From a bacterium (lineage in GTDB: Bacteria > Cyanobacteriota > Vampirovibrionia > Gastranaerophilales > Gastranaerophilaceae), in assembly GCA_017470815.1 (NCBI GenBank), contig JAFUXT010000001.1, forward strand, positions 1 through 64,000: a stretch of DNA of 64,000 bases. The letters are read 5' to 3'. Shown piece after piece: positions 8,909 to 17,940 of this stretch. Position numbers and translations under genes: made by a program. Under the pieces are notes generated by a model, which was given only the letters and a program-made list of their open reading frames with translations, searched no databases and was not told the DNA's origin. Position 1 is the stretch's first letter, and each line of letters opens with the position of its first letter.

Positions 8909-10207
8909 CTAAGAAATTCTTCCCGGAACTACAACTCCGCCTTTTAAGTTCTTTTTATAAAATTCAACATGTGGTTGAAGTACGCTATCAAGAACTTCAG
9001 GGAATCCGGAATTGTTCATAATTCTGGTTACAATTTCCTGATAAACAGTTGCAAATGCTCTTAACTGAGTTAATCTGCCTGCTGCTTCAGGAGTTAAACC
9101 CATTCCAAGAGTTTCTACTCTTTCAACAAATAATGAACCTGTTACAGAATATGATTTTGTTAAAGCATCAATGTAACTTTCGGAATTTTCACGACATTCA
9201 CCCTTATCAACAGGAACGGTGAGTGCAAATACGAGTTTATTTGCAGGGTTAAAATGTGCTTCTGCACTGTGATGCATTGCATCTGGAACTTTTGCAACCT
9301 GTTTTAGAGTATCCTTTACTGATTCATTCTGCATTTGTGCATGCCAATAAACAGTATTTTCAAAGATTGCTCCCATATATTGATGAACTGAAGCATCAAT
9401 ACCGTTTGATTTTGCATCTGCCCAGAAAATACCTTCTTTTAACGCATCATTCAATTCCAAATCTGCGCTTAATGATTCTTGTGAAACAGTTTGAGCAGAA
9501 TTTAACATCGTAAGCATATCTTCTTTTTTCATTCCTGCATAAGCGAGAGTAAAAAGTGCGTGGTCGTCAAATGCGCTAAATCTTCCTCCTACATCGTCAT
9601 GAATAAACAAATCGCCTATCCAATTATTTTCGTTTGATGTTCTGCGCAGTTCTGATTTTTCTGAATTAGCATCAGTTACGGCAATAAAATGTTTGTTTGC
9701 AAAAACTTTTGCTTCACTTTCAGATTTGCCCTGAGATTTGTATGCTTCAATAAGTCTGTTTAAAATTCTCAAAAATCCGTCTTTTGTTTCAAAAGTTGAA
9801 CCTGATTTTGATGCAATAAGGTAATTTGAACTTGTAACATCACCGCCTAAACGGTATAAAAATCTTTCCCAACTTGAAGAATCTATATCAGAATAAAATT
9901 CGATATCTGTTCTGTTAATATTCAGACCATTAATTGATAACATGTGTTCAACTGTGTGTTTTGAACCGCCGATACCCATAACGCTCAATGTCTTGGCACC
10001 TGTCGCATTTTTGAGTGCCGATACCATTGAATAGATATCATCAATTCTTTGTGCCTGTTTAGATGGCAAATCTACCCAATTTAAAAATTGTCCCTGTTTA
10101 TTTGCTCTTGAAGAAAATTCATTCACAAATTCAGATACTTTTGAAGTGTACTTGCTAAAATCTATACCTGAGAAATTAGCCGTTAAACTTGAACTTTTAG
10201 TCAACAT
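8909..10207 (-). CDS. pgi: glucose-6-phosphate isomerase
   Basis: 432 residues, the compact bacterial form. The phosphate-binding region SVMGIGGSKHTVEHML and LIASKSGSTFET are PGI signatures, followed by the DVGGRFSAFDDHALF segment and the conserved His in AMHHSAEAHF. It interconverts glucose 6-phosphate and fructose 6-phosphate in the cytoplasm, feeding glycolysis together with gpmI (36892-38418). Monocistronic, ending at a strong bidirectional terminator. Ribosome binding site AAAGGGAAAA precedes the ATG. Confidence 0.93.
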   Translation of the reverse strand: MLTKSSSLTANFSGIDFSKYTSKVSEFVNEFSSRANKQGQFLNWVDLPSKQAQRIDDIYSMVSALKNATGAKTLSVMGIGGSKHTVEHMLSINGLNINRTDIEFYSDIDSSSWERFLYRLGGDVTSSNYLIASKSGSTFETKDGFLRILNRLIEAYKSQGKSESEAKVFANKHFIAVTDANSEKSELRRTSNENNWIGDLFIHDDVGGRFSAFDDHALFTLAYAGMKKEDMLTMLNSAQTVSQESLSADLELNDALKEGIFWADAKSNGIDASVHQYMGAIFENTVYWHAQMQNESVKDTLKQVAKVPDAMHHSAEAHFNPANKLVFALTVPVDKGECRENSESYIDALTKSYSVTGSLFVERVETLGMGLTPEAAGRLTQLRAFATVYQEIVTRIMNNSGFPEVLDSVLQPHVEFYKKNLKGGVVVPGRIS

Positions 10208-10324
10208 ATTTTCCCTTTCTTTTTTACTGTCCCCTTTACGAAAATAATTTTAACACAAAAGCATAATTTTTATCACAAATCCTATAAATAACGGATATAC
10301 TATATTTATAATTTTCTTTAAAAT

Positions 10325-10657
10325 ATGAATATGGATTACTATGCGTCATTAGAAAACGAGGATAAAGAACTGAAGGCAGTCGGATTGGAACTGATGTTTT
10401 TAACTCCGGAAAAATATTCGTCAAAAGACGGCATTACTGCTGTTGAACTGTCTAAGCGTGTAAATATTCCGGTTGAAACAGTAAAGAAAAAATTAACTAT
10501 TCTCAAAAACAAAAATATTGCAATAGTGAAAGGAATAAACCCTAAATATTGGACTTTTGACCAGTATAATTTTCAAAGACTTCCGGATGATGATGATATA
10601 TTCCTGCTTTTGTGCAGTTTTGATGATGTGGATTTTGATAAATTTTTCGCTTATTAA
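10325..10657 (+). CDS. small winged-helix-like protein of unknown function
   Basis: 110 residues. The middle (about 33-80) reads as a helix-turn-helix or winged helix: ITAVELSKRVNIPVETVKKK followed by a second helix and a short wing. The C terminus is very acidic (DDDDIFLLLCSFDDVDFDKF). This suggests a DNA-binding regulator, but no family is recognised. TATAAT at 10307-10312 lies 12 bases before the first ATG and 18 before a second in-frame ATG at 10331, and there is no Shine-Dalgarno sequence, so the mRNA is short-leadered. It is monocistronic between pgi and lysA. Confidence 0.6.
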   Translation: MNMDYYASLENEDKELKAVGLELMFLTPEKYSSKDGITAVELSKRVNIPVETVKKKLTILKNKNIAIVKGINPKYWTFDQYNFQRLPDDDDIFLLLCSFDDVDFDKFFAY

Positions 10658-10740
10658 AACGCAAAAAAACATATATTTTTAAAAATGAATATGGTAAAAT
10701 AATTTAAAGAGAGAAATAAAAACACTAACCTCTCCCTGAC

Positions 10741-10760
10741 TCCCTCCCACGAGGGAGGGA
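10741..10760 (+). promoter_or_regulatory. GC-rich hairpin enclosing the lysA ribosome binding site
   Basis: TCCCTCCC-ACGA-GGGAGGGA is a perfect 8-bp hairpin. Its 3' arm contains the only purine-rich Shine-Dalgarno sequence before the lysA ATG at 10773, so folding would hide the site. A similar CTCCTCCCC-AGAG-GGGGAGG hairpin lies at 31714-31734, so the element may be a dispersed repeat that was co-opted. Confidence 0.5.
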
Positions 10761-10772
10761 AAGTACAAATAA

Positions 10773-12104
10773 ATGACAAATTCGGCAAATCAATCACAAA
10801 AACCGCTAACAACAAAAATTAATTCGCTCGGCAATATTGAAATCGGCGGATGCGATTTGGTTGAACTTGCCGAAAAATACGGTACTCCGCTTTATGTCAT
10901 TGACGAAAATACTTTAAGAACAATTTGCAAAGATTATAAAAAAGCATTTGAAAAATACCCCAAAACAAATATAATGTACGCATCAAAAGCATTATGCACA
11001 AGTGCTATCAGCGCAATATTATCACAGGAAGGTTTGGGGTTTGACACTGTTTCGGGGGGGGAAATTTATACGATATATAAAGCCGGAGCCGATATGAATA
11101 AGGTTTTATTCAACGGCAACAACAAATCCATTGATGAACTTAATCTTGCGATAGATTTAGGTGTTGGCAGAATTTCTGTTGATAATTTTTATGAACTTGC
11201 GCTTTTAAATACAATTGCACAAAGTAAAAATAAAACAGTAGATATTCTATTGAGAATTACTCCCGGAATAGAATGTCACACTCATCAATACATTCAGACA
11301 GGGCATCTTGATTCAAAATTCGGATTTGACTTAACTCAAATTGATGAAGCCGTCGAACTTATCCTCAATGAATATACAAATCTTAAATTGCACGGCTTAC
11401 ACGCTCATATAGGTTCTCAAATTTTTGAAACAAGCGTTTATTCCGATGAAATAGATATTTTATGTTCAGAACTGGCAAGGCTTGATGAAAAATTTGGTTT
11501 AAAACTTGATGAAATCAATATAGGCGGCGGTTTGGGCGTAAAATACACTGAAGAAGATGTTCCTCCATCGACCTATGAAATCGGTGAAGTTATTGTTAAT
11601 GCATTAGATAAGGCAATAAAAAAATATAACATTGAAGCACCTGCGATATTTTTAGAACCGGGAAGAAGTATAATTTCTATGTGCGGGGTTACTCTTTATA
11701 CCATAGGGAGTTCAAAACAAGTTCCCAAAGGCAAAAAATATGTTTCAATAGACGGCGGTATGGCTGATAATCCTCGTCCGAGTCTTTATCAGGCAAAATA
11801 TCTTGCCCAAGTAGCAAATAAAAAAGAAACTGATGAAACCGAAGAAATTACAATTGGTGGCCGTTTTTGCGAATCGGGAGATATTTTAATAGAAAATATT
11901 ACCTTACCAAAACTTGATGAAGGTGATATATTGTGTGTTTATAATACAGGTGCATACAATTATTCAATGGCTTCTAATTATAACAGAGTTGAAAAACCTG
12001 CAATGGTGCTTGTAAATAACGGTGAATCCGAAGTTATTGTAAAACGTGAAACTTTGGATGATTTGATAAGATGTGATGTAATTCCTGATAGGTTGAAAAA
12101 ATAA
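10773..12104 (+). CDS. lysA: diaminopimelate decarboxylase
   Basis: 443 residues of the fold-III PLP decarboxylases. The PLP lysine is K72 in MYASKAL. Other signatures are LHAHIGSQI, the glycine-rich phosphate loop NIGGGLGVKY, EPGRSI, and the C-terminal CESGDIL / GAYNYSMASNYN segment that completes the active site across the dimer. It converts meso-diaminopimelate to L-lysine, the last step of the pathway that also supplies peptidoglycan. It begins a run with cdaA and yitT with gaps of one base, so these are probably co-transcribed. Translation may be limited by the hairpin at 10741-10760. Confidence 0.96.
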   Translation: MTNSANQSQKPLTTKINSLGNIEIGGCDLVELAEKYGTPLYVIDENTLRTICKDYKKAFEKYPKTNIMYASKALCTSAISAILSQEGLGFDTVSGGEIYTIYKAGADMNKVLFNGNNKSIDELNLAIDLGVGRISVDNFYELALLNTIAQSKNKTVDILLRITPGIECHTHQYIQTGHLDSKFGFDLTQIDEAVELILNEYTNLKLHGLHAHIGSQIFETSVYSDEIDILCSELARLDEKFGLKLDEINIGGGLGVKYTEEDVPPSTYEIGEVIVNALDKAIKKYNIEAPAIFLEPGRSIISMCGVTLYTIGSSKQVPKGKKYVSIDGGMADNPRPSLYQAKYLAQVANKKETDETEEITIGGRFCESGDILIENITLPKLDEGDILCVYNTGAYNYSMASNYNRVEKPAMVLVNNGESEVIVKRETLDDLIRCDVIPDRLKK

Positions 12105-12105
12105 T

Positions 12106-13008
12106 ATGGATAGTATTTTAATTGGTCTGCAAAATTTAATAGTTGATTGGCAAACAAACATTAAAGATGTTTTCGGTTGGAAAAATATTTTTGAAGTATT
12201 GATAATTGTGTCAATACTTATGCTTGTATATCAAAAATTTATTAAAAATTCCCAATCCGAGAAATTTGTCAAAGGGGCTTTTGCTCTTGTATTTATTTGG
12301 ATATTAAGTGAGATACTCATTGCTATAGATTTACAAATTATAGGTGTATTTTTGCGTTCGGTTGTTTTATTTGTATCATTGAGTTTGATTGTCATATTCC
12401 AGCCTGAATTAAGAAAATTACTTGGTTATTTAGGGCAGGTAGGATTTATTAATAGGCTGTTATCGGGTAAAAAGTCCGTAAATGCAAAATCCGTAGATGT
12501 AATAAAGGAAGTAGTTGAAGCGGTAAAATATTTATCCAAAACTCACACCGGTGCGCTAATGGTGTTTCAAAAAGATTTGAGTAATACTTTTAAAGATGTC
12601 GGAACAATTCTTAATGCAGATGTTTCAACCGAACTAATTTTGACAATTTTCCATGTTAATACCCCGCTACATGACGGCGCAATAGTAATTAATGGGGATA
12701 AAATAATTTCAGCAGGAGTTTTACTACCATTGACTGAAGATCCAAAACTCAGTTGGAAATACGGAACACGCCACAGAGCGGCAATTGGGATGACAGAAAA
12801 TACAGATGCCGCTTGCCTTGTAGTTTCGGAAGAAACAGGTGATGTTTCAATTACAATGGACGGAAGCCTTAAAAAATATGATGATATTCCGTCATTAAAA
12901 GCCGATTTGGAAAATATTTTGGGAATAAAAAAATCAGAAGATGATTCAAAAGAAAACAGGTTTAGCCTTGAAAAATTGATTACAAAAAATAAAAATACGG
13001 AAAAATAA
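12106..13008 (+). CDS. cdaA: diadenylate cyclase (c-di-AMP synthase)
   Basis: 300 residues. Three transmembrane helices (about residues 28-100) precede a DisA_N-type DAC domain. The catalytic motifs DGAIVINGDKIISAG and GTRHRAAIG are intact, so it should condense two ATP to c-di-AMP at the membrane. That messenger controls osmolyte and K+ balance and cell-wall homeostasis in firmicutes and cyanobacteria. The gene starts one base after lysA ends. The cdaR/glmM partners common in firmicutes are absent; a YitT-family gene follows instead. Confidence 0.93.
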   Translation: MDSILIGLQNLIVDWQTNIKDVFGWKNIFEVLIIVSILMLVYQKFIKNSQSEKFVKGAFALVFIWILSEILIAIDLQIIGVFLRSVVLFVSLSLIVIFQPELRKLLGYLGQVGFINRLLSGKKSVNAKSVDVIKEVVEAVKYLSKTHTGALMVFQKDLSNTFKDVGTILNADVSTELILTIFHVNTPLHDGAIVINGDKIISAGVLLPLTEDPKLSWKYGTRHRAAIGMTENTDAACLVVSEETGDVSITMDGSLKKYDDIPSLKADLENILGIKKSEDDSKENRFSLEKLITKNKNTEK

Positions 13009-13009
13009 A

Positions 13010-13858
13010 ATGACTCGTCAAAAAGTAAAAGTTTTAAAGTTGATAAGAAAATTAATTTTTATAACCCTTGGTGCTATACTAACAGGCTTTGCACTCGGGT
13101 CGTTTTTGTCGCCAAATGATATTATTGATGGCGGGGTAATCGGTGTTTCAATGATTTTGAGTAATGCATTTAAACTCAATTTAGGTTTACTCATTATGAT
13201 TTTAAACCTGCCGTTTATTTTGATGGCTTGGAAAAAGATGGGTACAAGGTTTGTCATACTTACCGCTTATGCAAACGTAGTTCTTGCATTGGCGACTAAC
13301 TTTTTCCATGATATTCATGCTACAAACGACTTGCTTTTGGCAACTGTTTTTGGCGGTATAATGCTTGGGGTCGGTGTTGGTACAATTTTAAAAAGCGAAG
13401 CATCACTTGACGGAACTGAAATGCTTTCGTTGATTGTATCTCGCAGATTCGGGTTTAGTGTCGGAGAATTTATATTATTTATCAATGTATTTATATATGC
13501 GGTTGCGGGTTTGGTTTTTGGCTGGGAAAGTGCAATGTATTCCGTTATGACCTATTTTATAGGGTCAAAAGTCATAGATAGTGTTATGGAAGGCTTTAAC
13601 AGTTCAAAATCCGTAAGGGTAATCAGCGATAAATCCGCTCAAATCGGCGAAGCACTTATTGAAAAATTAGATATAAGTGTAACTTATCTGCAAGGTGTCG
13701 GCGGGTATTCGGGCTTGAGTAAAGAACTTATTTACTGCGTAATTTCTCGTTTAGAACTCCCCAAAATGCTTGATATAGTAAAAGAAATTGATGAAAGAGC
13801 ATTTGTTTCGGTTGTTGATGTTCACGAAGTCTATGGCGGAAGTTTCAAAAAACATTAA
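13010..13858 (+). CDS. YitT family membrane protein (DUF161 + DUF2179)
   Basis: 282 residues. Five or so transmembrane helices occupy residues 10-190 (motif GFALGSFLSPNDIIDGGVIG), followed by a soluble DUF2179 domain (GVGGYSGLSKELIYCVISRL, ending IDERAFVSVVDVHEVYGG). Function is not established for the family, which is widespread in firmicutes and cyanobacteria and sometimes annotated as a putative transporter. It starts one base after cdaA, so it belongs to the lysA-cdaA operon; whether its C-terminal domain senses a nucleotide messenger is open. Confidence 0.88.
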   Translation: MTRQKVKVLKLIRKLIFITLGAILTGFALGSFLSPNDIIDGGVIGVSMILSNAFKLNLGLLIMILNLPFILMAWKKMGTRFVILTAYANVVLALATNFFHDIHATNDLLLATVFGGIMLGVGVGTILKSEASLDGTEMLSLIVSRRFGFSVGEFILFINVFIYAVAGLVFGWESAMYSVMTYFIGSKVIDSVMEGFNSSKSVRVISDKSAQIGEALIEKLDISVTYLQGVGGYSGLSKELIYCVISRLELPKMLDIVKEIDERAFVSVVDVHEVYGGSFKKH

Positions 13859-13915
13859 ATTATAGACAAGTAAAAAAAAATATTATATACTTATTTTAGA
13901 AAACGAGGAAATAAA

Positions 13916-14263
13916 ATGGCTAAAAATAATGATACAGTTCCAATAGAAGTTACTATTTTGACATCTGACCACGATATTAAAGGGGTGGTGCATGTTTCAA
14001 AATATACAAATACAAACAGAGAGCTGACAGACCTTTTAAACGACAGAGAAAGAAGATTTTTGGCTGTAACTAATGCTGAAATTTATCCCCGTACGGGTAA
14101 TCAGTCCCCAAGAAGATATAATTTCCTTGAAATACACATGGATTATGTATTGATGGTTCATCCGACAACTCAAGCAGTATTCAGGGATTCAGGCAAAACT
14201 CAGGAAGATATTGCAAGATTCAGAGATTTGAGAGCAAAATTAAATCAGACAAAACCGTTTTAA
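13916..14263 (+). CDS. conserved small protein of unknown function
   Basis: 115 residues, soluble, beta-rich: EVTILTSDHDIKGVVHVSKY, then RRFLAVTNAEIYPRTG, then EIHMDYVLMVHP. The strand pattern with short turns suggests a small beta-barrel or PilZ-like fold, but no diagnostic residues let me name it. A good AACGAGG ribosome binding site precedes the ATG. It stands between the lysA-cdaA-yitT run and the HExxH protein gene on the same strand, with about 40-60 bp gaps on either side. Confidence 0.65.
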   Translation: MAKNNDTVPIEVTILTSDHDIKGVVHVSKYTNTNRELTDLLNDRERRFLAVTNAEIYPRTGNQSPRRYNFLEIHMDYVLMVHPTTQAVFRDSGKTQEDIARFRDLRAKLNQTKPF

Positions 14264-14299
14264 ATAGCAAAAAATATTTTTACCGTTTTTTAAATATCC

Positions 14300-15463
14300 A
14301 TGACGAGCGGATATTACTTGATTTCAAAGGTAGAAAAACTTCCTTATCACAAGTATAAGGGGGATGCTTTGCGTTTGGTTAATCAAACCGCAAGAACAGT
14401 TGATGAAGTTGTTGTCGGATTAAAAAATCGTCCTGAAATAATCAGAAAAATAACCACTTTTAAAGACTCAAAAGGGAATATAATAGAGCGAGCGATTAAT
14501 TTTTCCGACAAACCGTACAGAAACAGAATTTATACAACTCGTTATAATGTAATAGGCGAAGATGAATTTGTAACTTCTGTTCATACAAAAGAATATACAT
14601 TGCCAAGAACATTAAAAAAAACTCATGAACAATCAGTGATTGCCCGATACCCAAGAACATTGTTTAGGACTCCTGTTAAGTTTTTTACAAATCACACAAG
14701 TGAAAATGTTGACACAGGCGACAAAATCTTAACACAGGTAAAACAGACAAACCTTTTAAAACCTCAAAAAGAAACGCATACGTTTATTGAATTTCCTCAT
14801 ATTATCAATGGTAAAATTGAAAATAAGAAAAAAAAGATTTTAAAATTTTCTGTCAATACGCTCAGACATACAATTAATGCAAAAAATATTCTTGAGCAAA
14901 ATGCAAAACTTCCTCAAAATGATTCCTTTTTAGGGATGAGGGCATTAGATATAAATGATTCAAAAACAGCATTTGCGCAAAAATTTTTGAGTGAGAGAGG
15001 CTTAAAAAATAAAAGAATAACAATTAATCCTGAATATTTGCCCGTAGATGACAGAGAAGAACTTGCAAAAGCACTTTTTGATCCCAATGAAGGCTCTATA
15101 AATTTTGTAAAAGGGCACAAATTTACATCAAAATCAGAAGTTTGTACGACTTCACGACACGAAACAGAACACGGTTGGCAATTCTATCTGCATGCAAGAA
15201 ACACTCAAGGCGGAACAACATATTGGGAAGAAAAAATGTATGATCTGTTTAAGGATTTGCCAAAATCATTAAAAAAAGAGGCACAGGAATATACCGAGTC
15301 CATTCGTTCTTATGTAACAATAGCCGAGGACAGAGCAAAATACCGCAAAAACCTGATTGAAATTAAAGCCAGTGAACAGGGTGAAAAAGCAAGAGTTTTA
15401 TATGATTACGAAAGAGCGGAAATCCAAAAAGAATTTCCGCACATTCCAAAAGAACTTTTATAA
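14300..15463 (+). CDS. HExxH-motif protein of unknown function
   Basis: 387 residues, basic, no signal peptide or transmembrane segment. Residues near 285-297 read TSRHETEHGWQFYLH, containing HETEH, which fits the HExxH zinc-metallopeptidase motif. Acidic residues follow in ...YWEEKMYDLF. The N-terminal 250 residues resemble nothing I recognise. If active, it would be a gluzincin-like peptidase; the third metal ligand cannot be fixed by eye. It starts 36 bases after the 115-aa gene without a clear ribosome binding site and converges on ndk seven bases away. A second HExxH protein, exported, lies at 33885-34583. Confidence 0.6.
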   Translation: MTSGYYLISKVEKLPYHKYKGDALRLVNQTARTVDEVVVGLKNRPEIIRKITTFKDSKGNIIERAINFSDKPYRNRIYTTRYNVIGEDEFVTSVHTKEYTLPRTLKKTHEQSVIARYPRTLFRTPVKFFTNHTSENVDTGDKILTQVKQTNLLKPQKETHTFIEFPHIINGKIENKKKKILKFSVNTLRHTINAKNILEQNAKLPQNDSFLGMRALDINDSKTAFAQKFLSERGLKNKRITINPEYLPVDDREELAKALFDPNEGSINFVKGHKFTSKSEVCTTSRHETEHGWQFYLHARNTQGGTTYWEEKMYDLFKDLPKSLKKEAQEYTESIRSYVTIAEDRAKYRKNLIEIKASEQGEKARVLYDYERAEIQKEFPHIPKELL

Positions 15464-15470
15464 ATTATAA

Positions 15471-15944
15471 TTAGTCAGCATCAAGATATTCTGTAACAAG
15501 TTCTGACATGCACTTGCGTTCATCAAAAATTTCGTTTTCATTAAAGTAAATTGCTATTTCTCTTTCTGCGCTTTCAACACTGTCAGAACCATGAACAACA
15601 TTGTATTCCATAACTTGAGCGTAATCAGCACGAATTGTTCCGACTTCCGCTTTATCCGGATCTGTTGAACCCATCAAATGCCTTACTCCGGCAACGGCAT
15701 TGTAGCCCTCAACAACCATCGCAACTATCGGACCGCTTTGAATATATCTGATAAGTCTCGGGTAGAAAGGTTTTCCTTCGTGTTCCGCATAATGTGCTTT
15801 TGCCTGAGCATCTGTAACCTGAAGCATTTTTAATGCCGTAACCTTATATCCTTTTGTTTCAAATCTTTTTACAATATCACCGATAAGTCCTCTTTGTACT
15901 CCGTCAGGTTTTATCGCAACAAATGTTCTCTCCTCTGCCCGCAT
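15471..15944 (-). CDS. ndk: nucleoside diphosphate kinase
   Basis: 157 residues from the ATG at 15944, chosen because AAGGAGA lies seven bases upstream; an upstream TTG would add eight residues without a ribosome binding site. N terminus ERTFVAIKPDGVQRGLIG and active-site NVVHGSDSVESAEREI with the phosphorylated His are diagnostic. It balances nucleoside triphosphate pools using ATP. The C-terminal extension is slightly longer than in the E. coli enzyme. Monocistronic, converging on the HExxH gene. Confidence 0.96.
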   Translation of the reverse strand: MRAEERTFVAIKPDGVQRGLIGDIVKRFETKGYKVTALKMLQVTDAQAKAHYAEHEGKPFYPRLIRYIQSGPIVAMVVEGYNAVAGVRHLMGSTDPDKAEVGTIRADYAQVMEYNVVHGSDSVESAEREIAIYFNENEIFDERKCMSELVTEYLDAD

Positions 15945-16026
15945 AATAAATCTCCTTAAAAATTTCAATACATTTTGAGTGTAGCATAAATTTAATATTT
16001 TTACAAATCTATGTTATAATATCACT

Positions 16027-16965
16027 ATGAAAAAAATAGTTTTATCGTTAATTTTATCGGCATTAATTTGTTATGCTCCTGCATTTTCAAATGAAATAGA
16101 AGATGATTATTTTGATATTGCATCAAATTATTGTGTTACGGGTGATTATAATTCAGCATTAGAATATCTTGAAAAAATACTTCAGATTAATCCGTCAAAT
16201 CAGCATGCACTTGATTTAAAAAAAGGATTAAATCATGTAATTTCAAACGATAAAAAATCATTTATAGATAATGTATCACCGCTTGTAAGACAGGCAATGG
16301 AATATAAGCGCGCCGGAGATGAAACAGGAGAATGGAACACGCTTGTTAAAGCAACTCAGGATTCCAATGCTTATATTGCTTATTATTATCTTGGCAATTT
16401 TTATCGTTCAAAAAAAGAATACAAAAGTGCGTTAAATGCTTATAGCGCATCATCTTCTGCCAGACCCGATTTTGCACCTGCATATTTGGGAACGGCAATA
16501 GTTCTTTATGAAATGGGGCAGTTTAGCAGTGCAATAAATCCGATAGATAAATATTTGTCATTTAATCCCGAAGATGATTTGGCGTATGCAATAAAATCAA
16601 GAGCAGAATTTGAACTTGGAATGATTTCTCAGGCTCAGGAGGATAACGAGATTGCAATTCAAATAAATGATTGCCCCGAATATAGATTTGACAAAGCGAA
16701 AATTTTATTTAAACAGGGAAATGCCAAAGAAGCAAGAGAACTTTTTAAATCTCTTTTAAATGATATTCAAATATCAAAAATATATGAATACATGGGCTTG
16801 TGTGACCTTGCGCTAAATGATTATACTCAGGCGGTAACAGATTTTGACCGTGCAATCCTCTTAACTAATGATGACGAATATCTTGAAATGAAATATAATG
16901 AAGCAAAACAAATGCTGGAAAGTAAGAATAATGGCTCATCATCACAAACAGAATTACCATACTAA
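16027..16965 (+). CDS. exported TPR-repeat protein
   Basis: 312 residues with a signal peptide (KKIVLSLILSALICYAPAF, cleavage near residue 20-23). The mature part is made of tetratricopeptide repeats, for example YNSALEYLEKILQINPSNQHA and YLGNFYRSKKEYKSALNAYS. TPR arrays bind other proteins; the periplasm is the likely site. TATAAT (16015-16020) lies six bases before the ATG and there is no Shine-Dalgarno sequence, so the transcript is probably leaderless. Its 3' end overlaps the start of the metallophosphoesterase gene by 35 bp, indicating an operon. Confidence 0.8.
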   Translation: MKKIVLSLILSALICYAPAFSNEIEDDYFDIASNYCVTGDYNSALEYLEKILQINPSNQHALDLKKGLNHVISNDKKSFIDNVSPLVRQAMEYKRAGDETGEWNTLVKATQDSNAYIAYYYLGNFYRSKKEYKSALNAYSASSSARPDFAPAYLGTAIVLYEMGQFSSAINPIDKYLSFNPEDDLAYAIKSRAEFELGMISQAQEDNEIAIQINDCPEYRFDKAKILFKQGNAKEARELFKSLLNDIQISKIYEYMGLCDLALNDYTQAVTDFDRAILLTNDDEYLEMKYNEAKQMLESKNNGSSSQTELPY

Positions 16966-17920
16966 ATCGGGCAGTTTTTTGTCAAAAGTAACAAACACTT
17001 TTGCAACAATTGTAATGACCGTTGCTTTGATGTGGGGTTTGCAGGCATGCAGTAATGTTTCAGCCCTTCGTTTTGTGCAGTTAAGTGATATTCATTTTCT
17101 TGAAAACGGTTCAAATACAACATTCAAAATGATAGGTGAATCCCCACGCTTGCTTGATGATGCAATAGAACAAATTAACGAACAGAAAGATATTGATTTT
17201 GTCATGGTTACGGGCGATTTAATAGATAAACCGCTTGAAAAAGAATTAAAAGCAGTTTTACCTCATATGCAAAATCTAAATTATCCGTGGTATTTTGCTT
17301 TTGGGAATCATGACAGATGCGTTGGCGGATATTTAGACACAAATTTATATCTGAAAATGCTTCGCGAAGCAAATCCTGATTTCACTTATGATAATCCTTA
17401 TTATTCTTTTGTCCCTAAAAAAGGTTATAGGGTAATAGTTTTAGATGATATTATAACAAAAGAAATAACTTCACAGGGGTATATAGACGAAAAACAGTTA
17501 AAATGGCTTAAAAGAGAACTTGACAGAGCCAAAAACGATACGGCATTAATCTTTATGCATATACCGTTAATTGAACCTTTTGCAAGCCCAAATCACAGAT
17601 TAAGAAACGCATCACAGGTTATGGGGCTTATAGAAAGTTATAAGAATCCGATAGGAGTTTTTCAGGGGCACTATCACGCAACAAGAGTTGTACAGCATGA
17701 AAATGTTTTGTATGTAAATACTCCTGCGTTGGTGTCGTATCCTGATGCTTTTAGAATAATATCCGTTCAGAATTATAAAGACAAAACAGTTTTTGAACTC
17801 AAATGGTTCGAAACGAGAGAAAAAACTATTCAAAAAATGGCAAAACTTCTTGTAATCGCATCTTCAATCTATACGGGAGAAGAAAATGAACGCAACGGAG
17901 TTTATGAGATAAAAAAATAA
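16931..17920 (+). CDS. calcineurin-like metallophosphoesterase, putative lipoprotein
   Basis: 329 residues from the ATG at 16931, chosen because GGAAAG lies about ten bases upstream; an ATG at 16898 in the same frame is also possible. An N-terminal hydrophobic stretch ends in GLQAC, a plausible lipobox. The metal-binding motifs of the family follow in order: LSDIHF, VTGDLID, FGNHDR, MHIPL and GHYHATR. It would hydrolyse phosphomono- or diesters with a two-metal centre in the cell envelope; substrate unknown (cyclic-nucleotide phosphodiesterase-like or UDP-sugar-type activities occur in the family). Overlaps the preceding TPR gene, and is followed 20 bp later by an MBL-fold gene. Confidence 0.85.
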   Translation: MAHHHKQNYHTKSGSFLSKVTNTFATIVMTVALMWGLQACSNVSALRFVQLSDIHFLENGSNTTFKMIGESPRLLDDAIEQINEQKDIDFVMVTGDLIDKPLEKELKAVLPHMQNLNYPWYFAFGNHDRCVGGYLDTNLYLKMLREANPDFTYDNPYYSFVPKKGYRVIVLDDIITKEITSQGYIDEKQLKWLKRELDRAKNDTALIFMHIPLIEPFASPNHRLRNASQVMGLIESYKNPIGVFQGHYHATRVVQHENVLYVNTPALVSYPDAFRIISVQNYKDKTVFELKWFETREKTIQKMAKLLVIASSIYTGEENERNGVYEIKK

Positions 17921-17940
17921 ACATAAAAGGTTAATAAATT

